In this document: one piece after another, positions 36,801-51,800 of the stretch
How the letters are laid out: each line of letters begins with the position of its first letter
How positions within the stretch are numbered: position 1 is the stretch's first letter
DNA from: Mytilus californianus
Taxonomy: Eukaryota > Mollusca > Bivalvia > Mytilida > Mytilidae
Assembly (NCBI RefSeq): GCF_021869535.1
Contig: NW_026262723.1
Coordinates: forward strand, 87,422,324 to 87,486,323
DNA length: 64,000 bases
Direction of reading: 5' to 3'
Notes under the pieces: model-generated
What the model was told of the DNA's origin: nothing
Database searches by the model: none
What the model saw: the letters and a program-made list of their open reading frames with translations, nothing else
Translations under genes and position numbers: made by a program

Positions 36801-39800
36801 TATGTCAAAAACGGCCATACTTTGTGAAGACGTATCGTCCATGGTTTTTTTTTTTTTATAAAGATGTTATATATGAATTATTTTGATACTTATAGATGGT
36901 TATTATAACTTTTAAATAAACTTTACTGTTTTTATATTATTTATCATGTTTAATTTTGTTATATCATTTGTTTACTCATTATATATATATCATAAATGAA
37001 TGTGTTTAATCTAATAAAATATTAAAATATCATATTGTTTTCTAAATAATTTTTTGATATCTTGCGTATAACAAACAGAACAAAATGAACAAATATGAAT
37101 GACTATATCCGAATGGGAGACTAATTTCTGTCTGCCTTACATCGCGTCAAAGAAAAAAAATATAATAGCCTTTCAAGACGTCATAATTATTTGGACTAGA
37201 CAAATATAACTCGAACTTGATGAACTGCCTTCCTTAGAGTTAACCTTAACACTGAGTCCTGTTTTAAATTTCTATCACATTACAACAAAAATTATTCTTC
37301 AGAAATTGTTTATAACTGATAATGAAGAAATAATCAATATACTTACATAATATGGCCCCAACAAGTTGTAAACACGAGTGATGATGATCAAGCAAATATA
37401 ATTTTTACAAGAATAAATAAGATCTCTTGTACAGAAAAAAATACTACAAAATCATATTAATGTTATTATTATGAATAAATACTTATTTTATTATTATATT
37501 TTATGTTATAGCCTCAATAAAAAAATTTTTTTAAAGTGTGGACGATACGTCTCACAATGTGTGGCCGATATGTCCCATGGACGATGTGACGGTATGGCCG
37601 ACACATCCCATGGCCGTCATGGAAGTATGGCCGTCGCGTCTCGAAAGCGACTAAACCACCAGGTGTCGAACATTAAAGAATTTTCAGGGTTTCTGTTTTT
37701 ATATGATGAAAAGGTTGCCTGAGCTCTAGGAGCTTTAGGTTTTATCACGGGATATTCTGTGCTGTCAATAATCAAGGATTTGTATAGTGAGAAGGATTGG
37801 AATCTCGTGGACTATTTGCATTGCCTGTATTGAAATAAGCTGCGTATGATGAGATTTTGCGAGATTTACCGTGATGCATCTCGTTAGTCGTTTTTCGTCC
37901 ACCATTACAAGTTGAATTTTTGTCATTTCCAGGGGCGTGTTTTATTGGTCTCTTCTGCACATCTCCAGAATGTCTTCTGGTGAAGTGTCCAAAAAAATGA
38001 ATCTGGATCTCTTCTGGAGATATTCTACGGAAGATCAATAAAACAAAAATTCAATTTGCCGTCGAATATAGCAGATTTTTGTTATGTTGGATGACATATC
38101 AAATGAAGTTTACGATGATTTTATAGAAAATTAAGATACGTCCGGTAGACATGACTGTAAAAGTGTCCTCTGTTCGTGACATTTTTCTTTGTTCTTTCCT
38201 CTTACTCAATTTTGCTAGACAAATCAGGCGTAAACCCCCACTATTTGATTTTTAAGAATAATCTTAAACTGCACAAAAATTCGTCAATGTTTGTCTCGAA
38301 TATGATCAAAAAGGACATCTTGTCTATCCATTTTTTTTAAAGTAACCAAACTGGATTATTTTTGTATAAAGCAAAGATATCGGAAAATTCTCAAAATCAT
38401 TTTTCTCTGGTGGTCCTTTTAGAAAATCTTCTGTTCCTAACTATTATTTCTATTGCTTAATTTCGATGGTCAAAACCTTCGGACCACCACTTTTCAAGAA
38501 AAATATATGGATCTATATGCAAGTATACAATGTATACCAGACATTTTTCTCAGACTGTTTTTTCTTCTTTTTTTTTTTAGTAAATCCGTTGGTTGTGTAC
38601 TGATTGATACTTCAGTCTGGGAGAACAAGATTTATTTTAGTACTATAGTACTATAGTTGTAATATTTTAGCTTTGAACAAACTTCCAGTAATTGCAAATA
38701 CTCTTATTTCGGTGCTTTGTGTCTATTGTCTTAATGTAAGTTTTTTTGTGTGTGTCTCGTACCGATCTTTTGAGTTAATCTAATTGCAATTGATTTGTGC
38801 AGGTTGTTCTTATATTGTACAGTTACACCACTGTCCCAGCTTCGGGGAGGGTTGAGCGCTCACAAACATATTATTGTACTGTTACACCACTGTCCCAGGT
38901 TAGGGGGCTGGTTGTGCCGGATCCCGCTAATATGTTTAACCCCGCCACATTCTGTATGTATGTGCCTGTCCCAAGTCAAGAGCCAGTAATTCAGTGGTTG
39001 TCGTTTGTTACATATTTGTTTTTCGTTCATTTTTTTGTACATTAATTAGACCGTTAGTTTTCTCGTTTGAATTTTTTTACATTTGTGATTTCGGGGCCAT
39101 TTATTGCTGACTATGCGGTATGGGCTTTGCTTATTGTTGAAGGCCTTACGGTGACCTATAACTTTTAATTGCTGTGTCATTTGGTCTCTTGTGGAGGGTT
39201 GTCTCATTGGCAATCTTCGTTTTTATATCAACCCTGCCATATTCTTTGTGTGCCTGTCCAAAGTCAGGAGCCTGTAGTTTAGTTGTTGTCGTTGGTTCAT
39301 GTCTCGACTCATATTTGATATTTTGTAAATTTATGTATAATTAGGCCGCAAGTTTTTTCGTTTGAATTGTTTCTCACACTTTTCACGTCGGGCCTTTTGA
39401 CAGTATCGGGTTTTGTCATTGTTGAAGGCCTTAATTGCGGTTGCCCTGTAATTGCTTACATCCACTTCATATTTGAACTCCGGTGGATAGTTGCCTCATT
39501 AGCAATTATACATTTCTTCGTTTTTATTTATTTACCTGACTTTTAAACTCGTGTTTCCTGAACCGAGTCCTGAACATGCATGACATATTTGTCACTGGGC
39601 GTTAAAAATTAGCAACAAACAATCAATCAATCTAAACTTGTGTTAAATAAGAGGAAAAACCATTTGATATTCATTCATTTATTGGGATGGGGGGTAGGAG
39701 GATTTCATATATGAATATGGTTGGCTGGTAAGAGCTGAAAAATAGGCATAATTAGCGACAGATTAAAATAGTTAATAATGCCCTCTTCCCTTCCTTCATC

Positions 39801-42800
39801 TATAAATTTAAACTGACCACCACGGAATAGCCCAACTTAGTGTTGAAAGTAGCGTTAAACACCAATCAATCAAAATCCCTTCCCTAGAATATCAAATAGC
39901 CGTCCCTTAACTGTTATTGTCCGTGTAGTTCATATATTTATCCAGCTTATCGTCCTACAGGGATGTCCTACTAAGACTGTCATACCATAAAAACGTTTAT
40001 AACACAGCTCACATTCTAATATATCTGCATTCATAAATTTATTAATGTCATTTAGACTAAACGACGCCATGTTTGTTATGTGCCTCTGCCGTCTAAACTA
40101 CCTATCAAAAAAGAAGAGGTGGAAGAGAGCCAGAAGATCTTCCCTATGCAAAAAAACAGAAATGGACCTCTTCTGGCTCACTACCGAAGAACAAAAAAAC
40201 ACGCCCCTGATAAACTCGGCGTTTTGTAAGTATACTATAACAAAATTACATGATGTGATACTTTTAAATGTAAGTTTATGACAGTTCTGATTCAAAAAAC
40301 ATTTTATATCTTTACAAAACACATTGTCTGCATCTAAATATACTATGCATTTTATCTATTGGTCATCGTAATAATCCCGCCCAAATAGGCAGTCCAAACA
40401 ACAACTTTAATCTCAATCTCCTCCTTCATAATACGGAATTGTGTTCAGAAACTTGAATTATATGAAATAAATGTGTGTGGTGCGTGCATATTATAAACTA
40501 TATAGTGTAAGGAGCTTTCGTTGTTGTTATTTTAATGGTTATTTCAGACCAACCGTCAAAAATCGTCCCGCGTCAGTGCAAAAAAAAGTGGACTGATAAA
40601 ATATCAATAAAGTGCCACAATCGGTCGATTTCAACACTAAAACTTAATTATATCAATTTATCATAGTTTATTTGTTGTACTTTCTAAAACATTTGGCTTG
40701 CAAAATGATAACGTGTGATATTATCATATTTTCAAAATACCGCTACGGTTACTAGATGCATCCAAAAGTCGTTATAATGGGCGGGACCAAATTAACATAA
40801 ATAAACTTCCTGTAGTCACTCGAACGTGATGAAAAATGTTTACAGTAGAATACATAGTTTGCATCTGTCGTTTCATGGACATTTACACCAAAAGGTATTG
40901 CTTTTTCCTTTAGAATTGATATGAAAATGTACTGGGAAATTCCTTTATGCCTTCAAGGGTTTACAGAACCCTGCTTACGTTCACCACATCAACTGAGTAT
41001 ATCATAGTCATACTGCACATAGGCTGACTTAGTGTCAAATGTACTAAATGGTTTGAATCATATTTATGTAATAGACAACAAAAAGTTAGTATAAATGGTA
41101 CTGAATCTGATTTAAGATATATTACATGTGGGGTACCACAAGGGAGTATTTTAGGACCACTATTATTCTTATATTATGTTAATGACATGTCTATAAGTAT
41201 AAGTAAAGACTGTAAAATTTTATTATATGCTGACGATAGTACCATACTATATTCTCATAAGAACCCAGAAGTTATATCTGAGAAACTGGGTAAGGAACTT
41301 GAATCTTGCAGCAAATGGCTTATCGATAATAAATTATCACTTCATTTGGGGAAAACAGAAACTATTCTGTTTGGGTCAAAACGTAAATTGTCTAAAATTC
41401 GTAACTTTGATGTTACTTGTAATAATCACACAATTTCATCTCAAAATTGTGTGAAATATTTAGGCCTGAATATTGATAATTCTCTTTCTGGAGAAAAAAT
41501 TTTAAATAATATTATTCAAAAGATAAATTCAAGATTGAAGTTCCTATACAGACAGGCCAAATGTTTATCAGAACAATCTAGAAAGACTTTAGTTACAGCT
41601 CTAATTCAATGTCATTTTGACTATGCCTGTTCTGCATGGTATGCTGGTGTCAGCAAAAAATATAAAGATAAGTTACAAGTATTACAAAACAAATGTGTTA
41701 GATTTATAAAAAATACTGGATATAGATCAAAAGTTGACCATAATGTATTGAATAGTATTGGTTATGTTAATATTGAAAATCGTGTTAAATAATTGAGATT
41801 AAACCATGTTCATAATATCTATTACCATCATTGTCCTAATTATATGTATACAAATTTTACAAAGGTGAGACATCTTCATCATCATTTCACACGAAATAGT
41901 GAATATAACTTCTGGGTTCCACCAGTAAAGAGTCAACAAAAAGATACATTTTATTTTAATGGCATACAAGATTGGAATATGTTGCCAAATAATGTTAAAA
42001 AAATAAAGAAAATAAAGGATTTCAAAATTAGTGTTAAAGAGTACTTGACCAAAAGTTATAGTGCGGCCTCATCAGACTTCTTTTTATATTATTAAACTCA
42101 TTTTTTATTCAAAATATTCTTATATGAATTTTTTATGTCATATTAATTTGTGTGATATCTTTTTTGTATGTCGAAACTATAAGCCGTTTACATGAAGGGA
42201 CCCCATTGGAAACAAGCTTTAAAGCTTTCATGGGTTATCCCTGATAAAATATCAGCAAATTTTTTCCATGCAGTTAAAGATTATCTACACTCATAAAATA
42301 CCATTATATTTTACAAAGTATGTGTTAGTAATGTCTTTATGTATCGTATATAATGAGTATTGTATTAACTCATATGCTTGATATTTTATTGAATAAAATA
42401 TTATTATTATTATTATAGGCTACTGTCATAGGTGATAGCATATTTTGGCAGTAGTATAAAGTGAAAATATATGGACACTATTAATTTACAAGTTAAAGGC
42501 ATGTTCTTACTATCATATATTAAGACTGTCTATCTCTCCAATTTTTTGGTATTCCTCAGGCCTGTACTAAAGATAACAGGAGATAGTTACATTTGTATTT
42601 ATATACGTGTATATATGTGCTTAAAAGCGTGGGGGATAAGGGTACGATTTCAGTGCGACTATTTCAGTTAATGAAATAAAAAATATATATTGCCGTCTTC
42701 AGGATAAATCACAAGCGCTCGTCCCAGACCAGTACAATTTTTCTAACTGCCCAAATGAATAAAAAGAAATTTTATGAAAGACTATTTTTCAGGCTTTGTT

Positions 42801-45800
42801 GTCAAAAAGTGTTCCACAATACACAAAATTTCTTAACACTCATAAACAAAAACCAAAAAGAAAAGAACGGTCCATTCACATGTACATGTATGGAGAATTT
42901 GAAAGTAAAATTAGGCACTTCATCAAGGAGCAGTTATAAACTCTCAGCTCACTACTAAAAACTCTTCATACATGTATTGTCAGGACTCTTGGGCGTCTGG
43001 GTTCATCATTTGAAATATAAAGAAATACCAAAATAGTCAAAAATTTTATGTTGTCATGGTCAAACATTTGATATTCTTGGGATGGCTACATGTCTACTAA
43101 AGTACATAATTAATCCTTGTTACCCCAATACAATCAACCGGTTATGTACTTGTATAGGATGCATAATGTGCCAATGCGGACTTTAAAATTCTGAACTTTT
43201 TCTGACCAGACTCCATATTCTACATAAATTCATGTCTTGTATTTTATTATTTTTGTGATGTATTATGAACTGTGTTACTTTGTTAATGTTCATATATATA
43301 TATATATATATATATGTATACCATAAAACCCACGATAACTGGATTAATTTCAATAAAATACATATCCCAGCATTATTATAGTGAACATGTAAATTACATC
43401 TGTTTACATGGTTTAAACAGTAACAGATTATACATAACCCAGCAGTGACGAGTGCCCAATTATTTGTTTTTAAATTACTGCAAAATTCTCTAAATGTTAT
43501 TTGATAAAAAATAATTATTTAGCTTTTATATATGGACAGCTAGGAGAGTAGCTTACTCTTGATACATAAGTAATAAAATTTCAGTTACTGTGTATAATTG
43601 TTTAACATCATATTTGCATTAAGTTTTTTACTTTCAGATGTGAAAGATATTTTGTGTTCTAATAGTACTTCTCTCTGAAGACAATAGTTGGTTATGGCTG
43701 TGGATAATAATCAGGTAACTACATTATTAAATATATAAAATAATACTGATACCAGAATTACTTTAAAATCATTATATTCAGAATTTGTGCAAGAATCATA
43801 CCAGTGTGCCACATCTCTTAATATTTTTACAGAAATTCTTAAGTTGAATTCTAGCCAGCTCTGACAGCTTTCAGCATTAGTACTAGTACTGCCACAAAAT
43901 GTAATTTTTAGATTCTTATTCGTTTTTAATTTGTAGTAGGCAGGTGTATTTTGTTTTACATGTAATTTATTATTTATTTTGCTTTGAAATTAAATGGATT
44001 AATATTATAATTTTACAATATGGAAAATGTCAGGGCTATTCCAGAAAAAAATGTATGGGGGGGTTGGAAGGCACTTTATATTAATAATACTTGGGTGATG
44101 GGTATCAGAGCAACTTTTCACACTATAATGCACTATGATTCTCAATTACAATTGTCTGGGTTGTGGGTGCTGACAAAAACTGCCTTCCAACCCCCCCATA
44201 CATTTTTTTCTGGAATAGCCCTCAGGGAAACCCTAATTATATTTTATGTATTTTAGTCTTTCAAAAAAAAATGTTTGTTATTTTCAGGATACCAAAGTTA
44301 AAGAAAGGAGATATGTTTCTTTGTGGTGAAAGTGCAAGAAATAACAACATATTCTGACTTACAAAATGATCACTCATACTGCATGCAATACAGGGAAAAG
44401 CATCAAACCAAGCCTCTAGAAGACATACATTTGTAGAATGTATTTTCTATGATGTACACGTCGCAGAGGATACTTTATGTTCCAAAAATTCAAATACAAA
44501 TTGTGTCAGCTCCTGTGACAAACTTAAGACGGAAGTTAACCAGAGTATGAAATCACCATTATCAATATGTAAAATCCAACCAGTGACTATATATTTATTC
44601 AAATAGTGTCATGAATGGAATTAAAAAAGGACTTGGAAAATTAACATGTTTTAATATTGCTTTGTGTGTTAATAAAATTTGTCAGCAAGAACAAACTTCT
44701 TTTATTACAAGACATCCAGAATACATGTCTTCATACATGTCATAGCAGGTACCAGCATTTCTGTGGTTGGGTGTTCCCAGATAGTTTAGTTTGTAACAAT
44801 GTTCCATTTTTTGGTCTTTCATGCTTGGTTCATAAGGAATGTAAAAAAATATTTCATGTGGGTATAAAAATAAGGAGATGTGGTACGATTGCTATTAAGA
44901 CAACTATCATGAGATCAAAGGACAAGGATGTAAACGAATACAGGTCAGTGTTCACTAAGATAGGTTTTCTAGGTACAATGTAGGTACTTTTTGAAAGTGG
45001 ATAACCAATGGATTTATTGGGTCAATGGGATGAAGGTGGGGTGATGTGGGAATGAATATTTTAGCTTGGTGAGAATTAGTAGAAGAAATAATGTTGCCCG
45101 TTCAAGATGAAAATGAATAAGCTGCTGCATTTCTGCCTCACATTAAGCATGAAAAATTATGTAAAAAGTGAAAATGAAGCTATGTGACATAAACAATCTG
45201 AGCAACAGATAAACATGAAATAATATTGACTATTTTTGAATAATCTGTCCAAGAGAAATCCTCCTGCCTTACCCCCTAAAATGAAATGATTGTCCACTTA
45301 TATATGCTCTTAATGCTAATAAAAAATGTCAAATCTTTACCAATATAAAAAAAAGAAGATGTATGAATGCCAATGAGACAACTATCCATCAAATTCAAAT
45401 GAAGTGGATGTAAACAATTATAGGCAACTGTACAGCCTTCAACAATGAGAAAAACCCATATTGTATAGTTGTCTCTAAAAGGCCACAACGTGAAAAATGT
45501 GAAACAAATTATGAGTAGGCACAATAAGCAGATAACCCATCAAAGTTATTCGTAAAATGCTATTAGTTGCTTGTGTTACTAATGTGTTTCACAAGTGAAA
45601 TTTACTTGTACTTGCCATGGGTACAACCATTGATTTTAGGATATGAATGATACATTCATTGTTGAAGAACCTACATCAACTGTCAAGATGAAGAACAGGA
45701 ATAAAAGCCATGTTCATTGATAATTTTCTATGTTTTCTATGTATTGGGTGCGATTTAGTCCCATGTACATGTACATTTACTCCATATCATTTCAGTTTCT

Positions 45801-48800
45801 ATTTTACTGTTGTTTATAATCATGAACTTATTTTTAACTTCCTGCCAGTCCTTCAATGAACTCAAACCTCTATAGTTCCAGTTACAACTCATGTATTTGC
45901 AGTTTGAACAGACGAGAATTCTTGTAAATCAATGAATTCATTTAATTTCTCATTTGTTACGGACCTTACATTTGTACATGTATATTGATTCTGTTAAATT
46001 TATTCATAACTTAACTATGATGAAAAATCAACATACAGATATTGTATGGAGACTGAATATTCTTGAAGACTGTATGATTTCCTCTAACTGTCAACATGGT
46101 CAATGCTCGTGTGGTAGTTGGGTTAGTTTCATATACTAGAAGAAAGGACAAAGACAAGCTGCGAAAATAAATAGTTGTTTTGACCTTCTCTTTTGGGTTA
46201 TCTTAAACAGCTATTACAAGTATCATAAAGATGTGTTGGGCTACTCAAATAACATTCACAAGAAAAACAACAACATAATTACGATAATTTTCGGCAAAGA
46301 TCTGCCAAATGTAAACGACTATCAAAGTTTATTTTCCAGCTTGAGAGAGGTCCTCAATATGACATATTCAGAAGGAATCGTGATATCTTTGCGAATTAAA
46401 ACAAAATATTGATCAAAGATGCTAAAACAAACTAAACATAACACATACAAGTCAGAAATGATTATCTTGCAATACACGCTGTTCGACCGGATATTTACTA
46501 ACAAGCGCGTATAAATTTATAGTGGCGAGTACGCAACATCTCACGATACGCGAGAAGTGTCGATATACCGCGAGATTCCAATCCTTCTCACTATACAAAT
46601 CCTTGCAATAATAATCCAAGTCGTAGGAAACTTTAATTTGAAGTTGGATGGCGAAAAATACCTGACTAAACCACTAGATGGCCAAGTGTTAGCCTCACAC
46701 CACTGTTTAGACATAAAAACAATCCATGTATACACAATATTCTTAACACTAGATTCAATCTAGAATCTAGACAGTTCAAAGTTGGTTGTATAATGCCTCA
46801 ATTTCATCAAAGTCATAAAAAAACTGATTTTCAACTGACACCCTTTCAATTTGAAAATATATGTATCTCAAACAATGTGCTGTTGGACCAAGTGTAGTCA
46901 AAACAAATAAAAATTTAGTATACAACTCTAAACCGGTATAAAAATGCATGGTTGTGTCACGTGTCTTCATTTCAAAATTCTCTGCTGAAAACATAGGCAT
47001 TGATGGTGTTTGCGTAATTCCATCTGTGAAGCTCAACATTAGCTCGGCAGTTGGTGGTGGACAGTCATAAATCCTTTCTGCAGTATGAATGACTTCTTCA
47101 GGAAAACCAACTTTACAATCAAAACTTTCCTCTAGATTTCTACTACAATATTCATCAAGTTAAGTTCTTTTGTTTTCACAGGAAACTGCCCTGATTTTTC
47201 TTTTTGCAGACGATTCAGTCTCTTGCTTGGTCCAGGAAAATAGGCTGGGAATGGCAGTAGACTTAAGTCTCTGTATGGTGGGTTTGCGCCCTGAAAAGGT
47301 TATAAAACATTAATTTTTTGATTACTAAATGAACTTCCATTAGCAATGTATACTTTGTACTACCTGGCGAAATATTAACTAGATTTATTCATTACAATCT
47401 GGATAAAACTATGTTTGCCTGATTCAATGTATGTTATGTAAATCCAAAGGACAAACAATGAGAGACTTATGCAACAAACGTACATTGTTTGTACCTAAAT
47501 AACTATAATATAGATGAGAGCATGTCATTGTTTTGTTCCTGTTAACATTGTCATTGATATTTTTCAAGAAAGTCTATGAGGCATAGCTTATGCATTCCTG
47601 TCATTACTACATTAGCATAATTACTGCTAAAATAATTCTCAGTATGATATACCTTTTGTAAGAAATCATTATAATTGTAGCAATCACCAAAATATCTCAA
47701 ACAGATCACATTGAATCGTAATCCAAAAAATTATGACGTCTTGAATTAACCACCCCCTTTTATTCTAAAACGATAATTGCAGTTGTAAACAGACTTTGGT
47801 TTATTCGCATGGCGATTACATATATAACTATATATTTCAAAAAGAAAATAGAGTTTTACCATGAATAGTTTCCTGCACGTAGTCTTTTTCAGTAAAACGT
47901 GCCTTGCAAACAACAGCTGATTGAGATGGACTCCACGATTTCATTGTGTTCTCGTCCAATCTGCGTATGGGCCATGGCGTTGATCCAACTTTTCCTTCTT
48001 TTTAAGTCATTTGGAAATGCATGTCCTCCTCTTAAATGACATCAAGGTACACAAAAACAAGTACTTGGCATCGTTAATTAAAAATGTAACTGAAATAGTT
48101 GCACAGTGCAGAAACCGGAAGTTGAGGAACAGGATCGGCTACCACGGCACCACCTATTCAGGAACGATAATTTGCTACTTTATATAACTGCGAAATAACA
48201 ATAACGTTAGACGGGTTCACGTGCATAAACAGAAATGCTCTTTAAATTGTATAATATAATTCATGTTCAGTCGACCTTTAATTATTATATCAACGACTTA
48301 TAAACATCTCGATTGCAGATAACACTCGAAATTAACACGAGCTCTTTCCACACGGAATTCAAATAATTCTAGTTTGTCAATCGGATGACTGCTTATAATG
48401 CAAAATACAAATATATCAAAAGTTTTTAAAACTAACAAAACACAATGATCGTTTCTCTATTTCCCAATGTAAATGAAATGAAACAAAAAACATTTTATAT
48501 CACAATAAGAAGAGGAGAGAATTCAACATTTCCGGATCTACTTGGAGCCTAATGACCCCCCACGTAGATAAGATGGATGTCGCGGAAGGAAAGATAAACC
48601 CGGCAACCAGAAAGGCATTAAAGCACTGCCTTTAAAAAAATCGGCGAAACATCATTACTTTGAAGCTTTCAACAACAGTTAACCTGATCACTTACTAAAA
48701 TATATAGCGTTGAATATTTTCATATTTCAATTTTCTGGTATCATTGTGTTTTAATTTTACTTATTTATATAAATATGTGTGTTTTGTTCTAATTTCTTGT

Positions 48801-51800
48801 CATTAAGATTCATTCAAATAATTAACACGTTTTGACTAATGATAGCCTATATGTAAAAAAAAAAATAACTAATTTGTAATTCCAAATTTCATTTAGTAAG
48901 ATTTATTCACCCATTTAAACTCGTTCTTGTCCAGTAATAAATTCCTTGAACGAGTTTGAAAAGGGAAATAAAACCTGAAGATGGAAATTGTCATAATTTT
49001 CATGAATCAAGATTTGGTTTTGTATCAAACCCGTTCTTAAATGTATTTGATGCCGTACTTATCAAAATACGTTTTTCAAACAATCAAAGCCAGGGGCGTT
49101 TCTAGGATATTTGAAAGAGGGGGCGTAGAATGAAATCTGTTGCTGAGCGGAGTGAGGGGAAAAATTTTTTGGACCTTTTTTTTGCTAAAAAACATAAATT
49201 AATTGTGAAATGCACTAATGTAACGGTTCAATACAATATTAGCAGATTACGATAGTTTTTTTTTTTTTTTTTTGAAAAGGGTACGCCCTCACCTGGACCC
49301 GCCCCTGAAATCTCATATAGTAAGATTTTATTTCTCATTAAAATCGTTCTTGTTCAGTAATACAAGCCTTGAACGATTTCAATGTGAAAACAAATTCTGA
49401 ATAAACTGCTTCGCAGAGCGCAGCTGGATACGACCAAAGAGGTCCAACCATGAACAGTTGGGGCAAAAATGGACACAATATTCAAGCTTGATACAGGTCT
49501 GAATTTGGATTGTAATTAAATTTTTGACACATTATAGGTTTCTGACACAGAATAAATGTAGTCGAAGAACTTGAAATTGGTTGTATGATTTGAATTTATA
49601 TTCAATTGAAGATTTCTTGCTGTTGTGCAATACTTAGTAAATCTGTTTTCAGACTATATACAAAGAATTAGCAAAATAAATTGTGACCCCCAATTTTTTT
49701 CTTTGGAAAATTGACAATTTTTTAAATCTGGAGGGGAAAAAAATTGAACTCCCCAAAAAAATATTTTTTACCCCCAATTTTGAAGAAATTTTCTTTTTGT
49801 AAAATGTGGTACAAATTAAGAGACATCCGTACACTTAAACACAAGTTATTGTCTGAAAACTAGAAAAATGCTTGTTTTAGACCCTTTTTGGCCCCTAATT
49901 CCTGAACGGTTTGGGCAGTTAACCCCAAAATGAATCCCAACCTTCTACTTGTGGTATTGAACCTTTTGGTACAATTTCAGAGCAATCAAAATACTTATAC
50001 ACAAGTTATTGTCCTGAAACTAGAAAAATGCTTGTTTTGGCCCCTTTTTGGCCCCTATTTCCTAAACAGTTGGGACCATCACCCCCAAAACCAATCTCAA
50101 CCTTCTTTTTGTGGTATTAAACCTTTTGGTTATATTTCATAGAGATCCATACACTTAAACTAAAGTTATTGTCTGGAATCCAAATGTATGATTTGAATTT
50201 ATATTCAATTGAAGATTTCTTGCTGTTGTGCAATACTTAGTAAATCTGTTTTCAGACTTTATACAAAGAATTAGCAAAATAAATTGTGACCCCCAATTTT
50301 TGTCTTTTGAAAATTGAGTTTCTTTCTTTATACATAATTTAAAAGCAGTGTAAGGGAGGTAATCAAAACGTTGTGTTTGGATTACCTCTCTTACACTGCT
50401 TTTAAATTGTCTTAATTGTCCATTAACCAGGAAACCCTTGTTTTTCCCCCTTTTTTGCCCCTAATTTCTAAACGGTTTGAGCCATAACCCCCAAAGCAAA
50501 TCCTATCCATCCCTTTGTGGTATGGAAACTTGTGGTATAATTTCAGAGAGATCCATACACCGTTCCACAAGTTATTGTCTGGAAACTAGAAAAATGCTAA
50601 TTTGGGCCCCTTTTTGGCCCCTAATTCCTAAACTGTTAGGACCATAACCCCCAAAATCAATCCCAACCTTCCTTTTGTGGTTATAAACCTTGTGTTTAAA
50701 TTTCATAGATTTCTATTTAATTAAAGTTATTGTCTGGAAACCAACTGTCTTCGGACGACGACGACGTGATACCAATATACGACCGCAAAATTTTTTGCGG
50801 TCGTATAAAAATGAATTTGTGGCCGTTTTCTTCTCCGTTTTCTGTCATTTATCATATTTTGGGTATTATTTCTAAACAATTTCTTGTAGGTCAATGTGTC
50901 TGACATTTCCCATTACAACTATTTTAAGCAGGTAATTTGAGCTCGAAATATTCTTTCTTTGCCAACTGTTTCAACACTTATCTACGAAACTGGCTAGAGG
51001 ATAATGTCTGTCAGCCAAAAGTGCAGCTTAAACATGACCATTTATGGACAAACAACAATTGTGAGTCCATAAATCATGTATATTTAAGAAGGTCGTTGAG
51101 TGTTCAAGACTTTACTACCAAACTGATGAACATTGTACTTGTACAACTCATCGACTTGAAGCGGTCCCTATATGGAATGGGAAATCATGAACTTTTCGGT
51201 CCTTACAGAAAACATGTTGTATCCCATCAATGTTGGTTTTCTAAGACCCAGGAATAGCGAGAAAGACTATTTCAGAGACTGTTGAATGACACTAAGTCCG
51301 TTCAAACAAGACTAAGTCCTCATGCACAGAGACCAAAACCCCAGAAACTTGCACGAAAGCCAAACCAAAGAAAGAGACCAAGGACAGCACGTACGCAGCC
51401 AAGATATTAGACTTAGCAAAATCAAATTTAAAAAAAAACACTTGTCTGTCTTTTTATGGTTAAATAAAATATGATAATCAGTATACAATGTTTTTATTTA
51501 TTAAGTTGATGTTGGAGAGAAGAAAAAAATCACAAAGAAAAGCAAAAACGAACTTGTAATACACAAATAGGCAACTAATAAAACAATATCAATTTTTATT
51601 TTCTTTATGAACTGCAGAACGCACAACAACAAATTTGATTTAGCTGTCCTCATTACAAATAATCTGTAAAAATACATTGAATGGGTGTTTTTATTATTTT
51701 TCTCCATAAACGTAAAAATTCACTATGCATAAATTAAATTTAATTACATAAAACAATCCCGAAACAACTTAAAAACATTGTATTGTTCATTTAAAACAAA

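Larger units (their letters stand above)
37930..40209. mobile_element. Possible larger hAT-like element with 14-bp TIR
   Basis: CAGGGGCGTGTTTT starts at 37930 and its exact reverse complement ends at 40209; CAGGGG is a usual hAT terminus. No matching 8-bp flanks were seen and no transposase was found, so the call is tentative. Two family B repeats (38690-39225, 39226-39532) lie inside. The rest, 38050-38690 and 39533-40040, has no recognised feature. Confidence 0.35.

Noticed and set aside
37930-40209. Firm call of a 2.3-kb hAT element
   Set aside because: The 14-bp ends match, but no target duplication or transposase was found, so it is listed only as possible.
41227-41454. 75-codon frame overlapping the LINE
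   Set aside because: Out-of-frame shadow of the reverse transcriptase coding region.
44020-44357. Two short plus-strand frames
   Set aside because: They run through the arms of a MITE.
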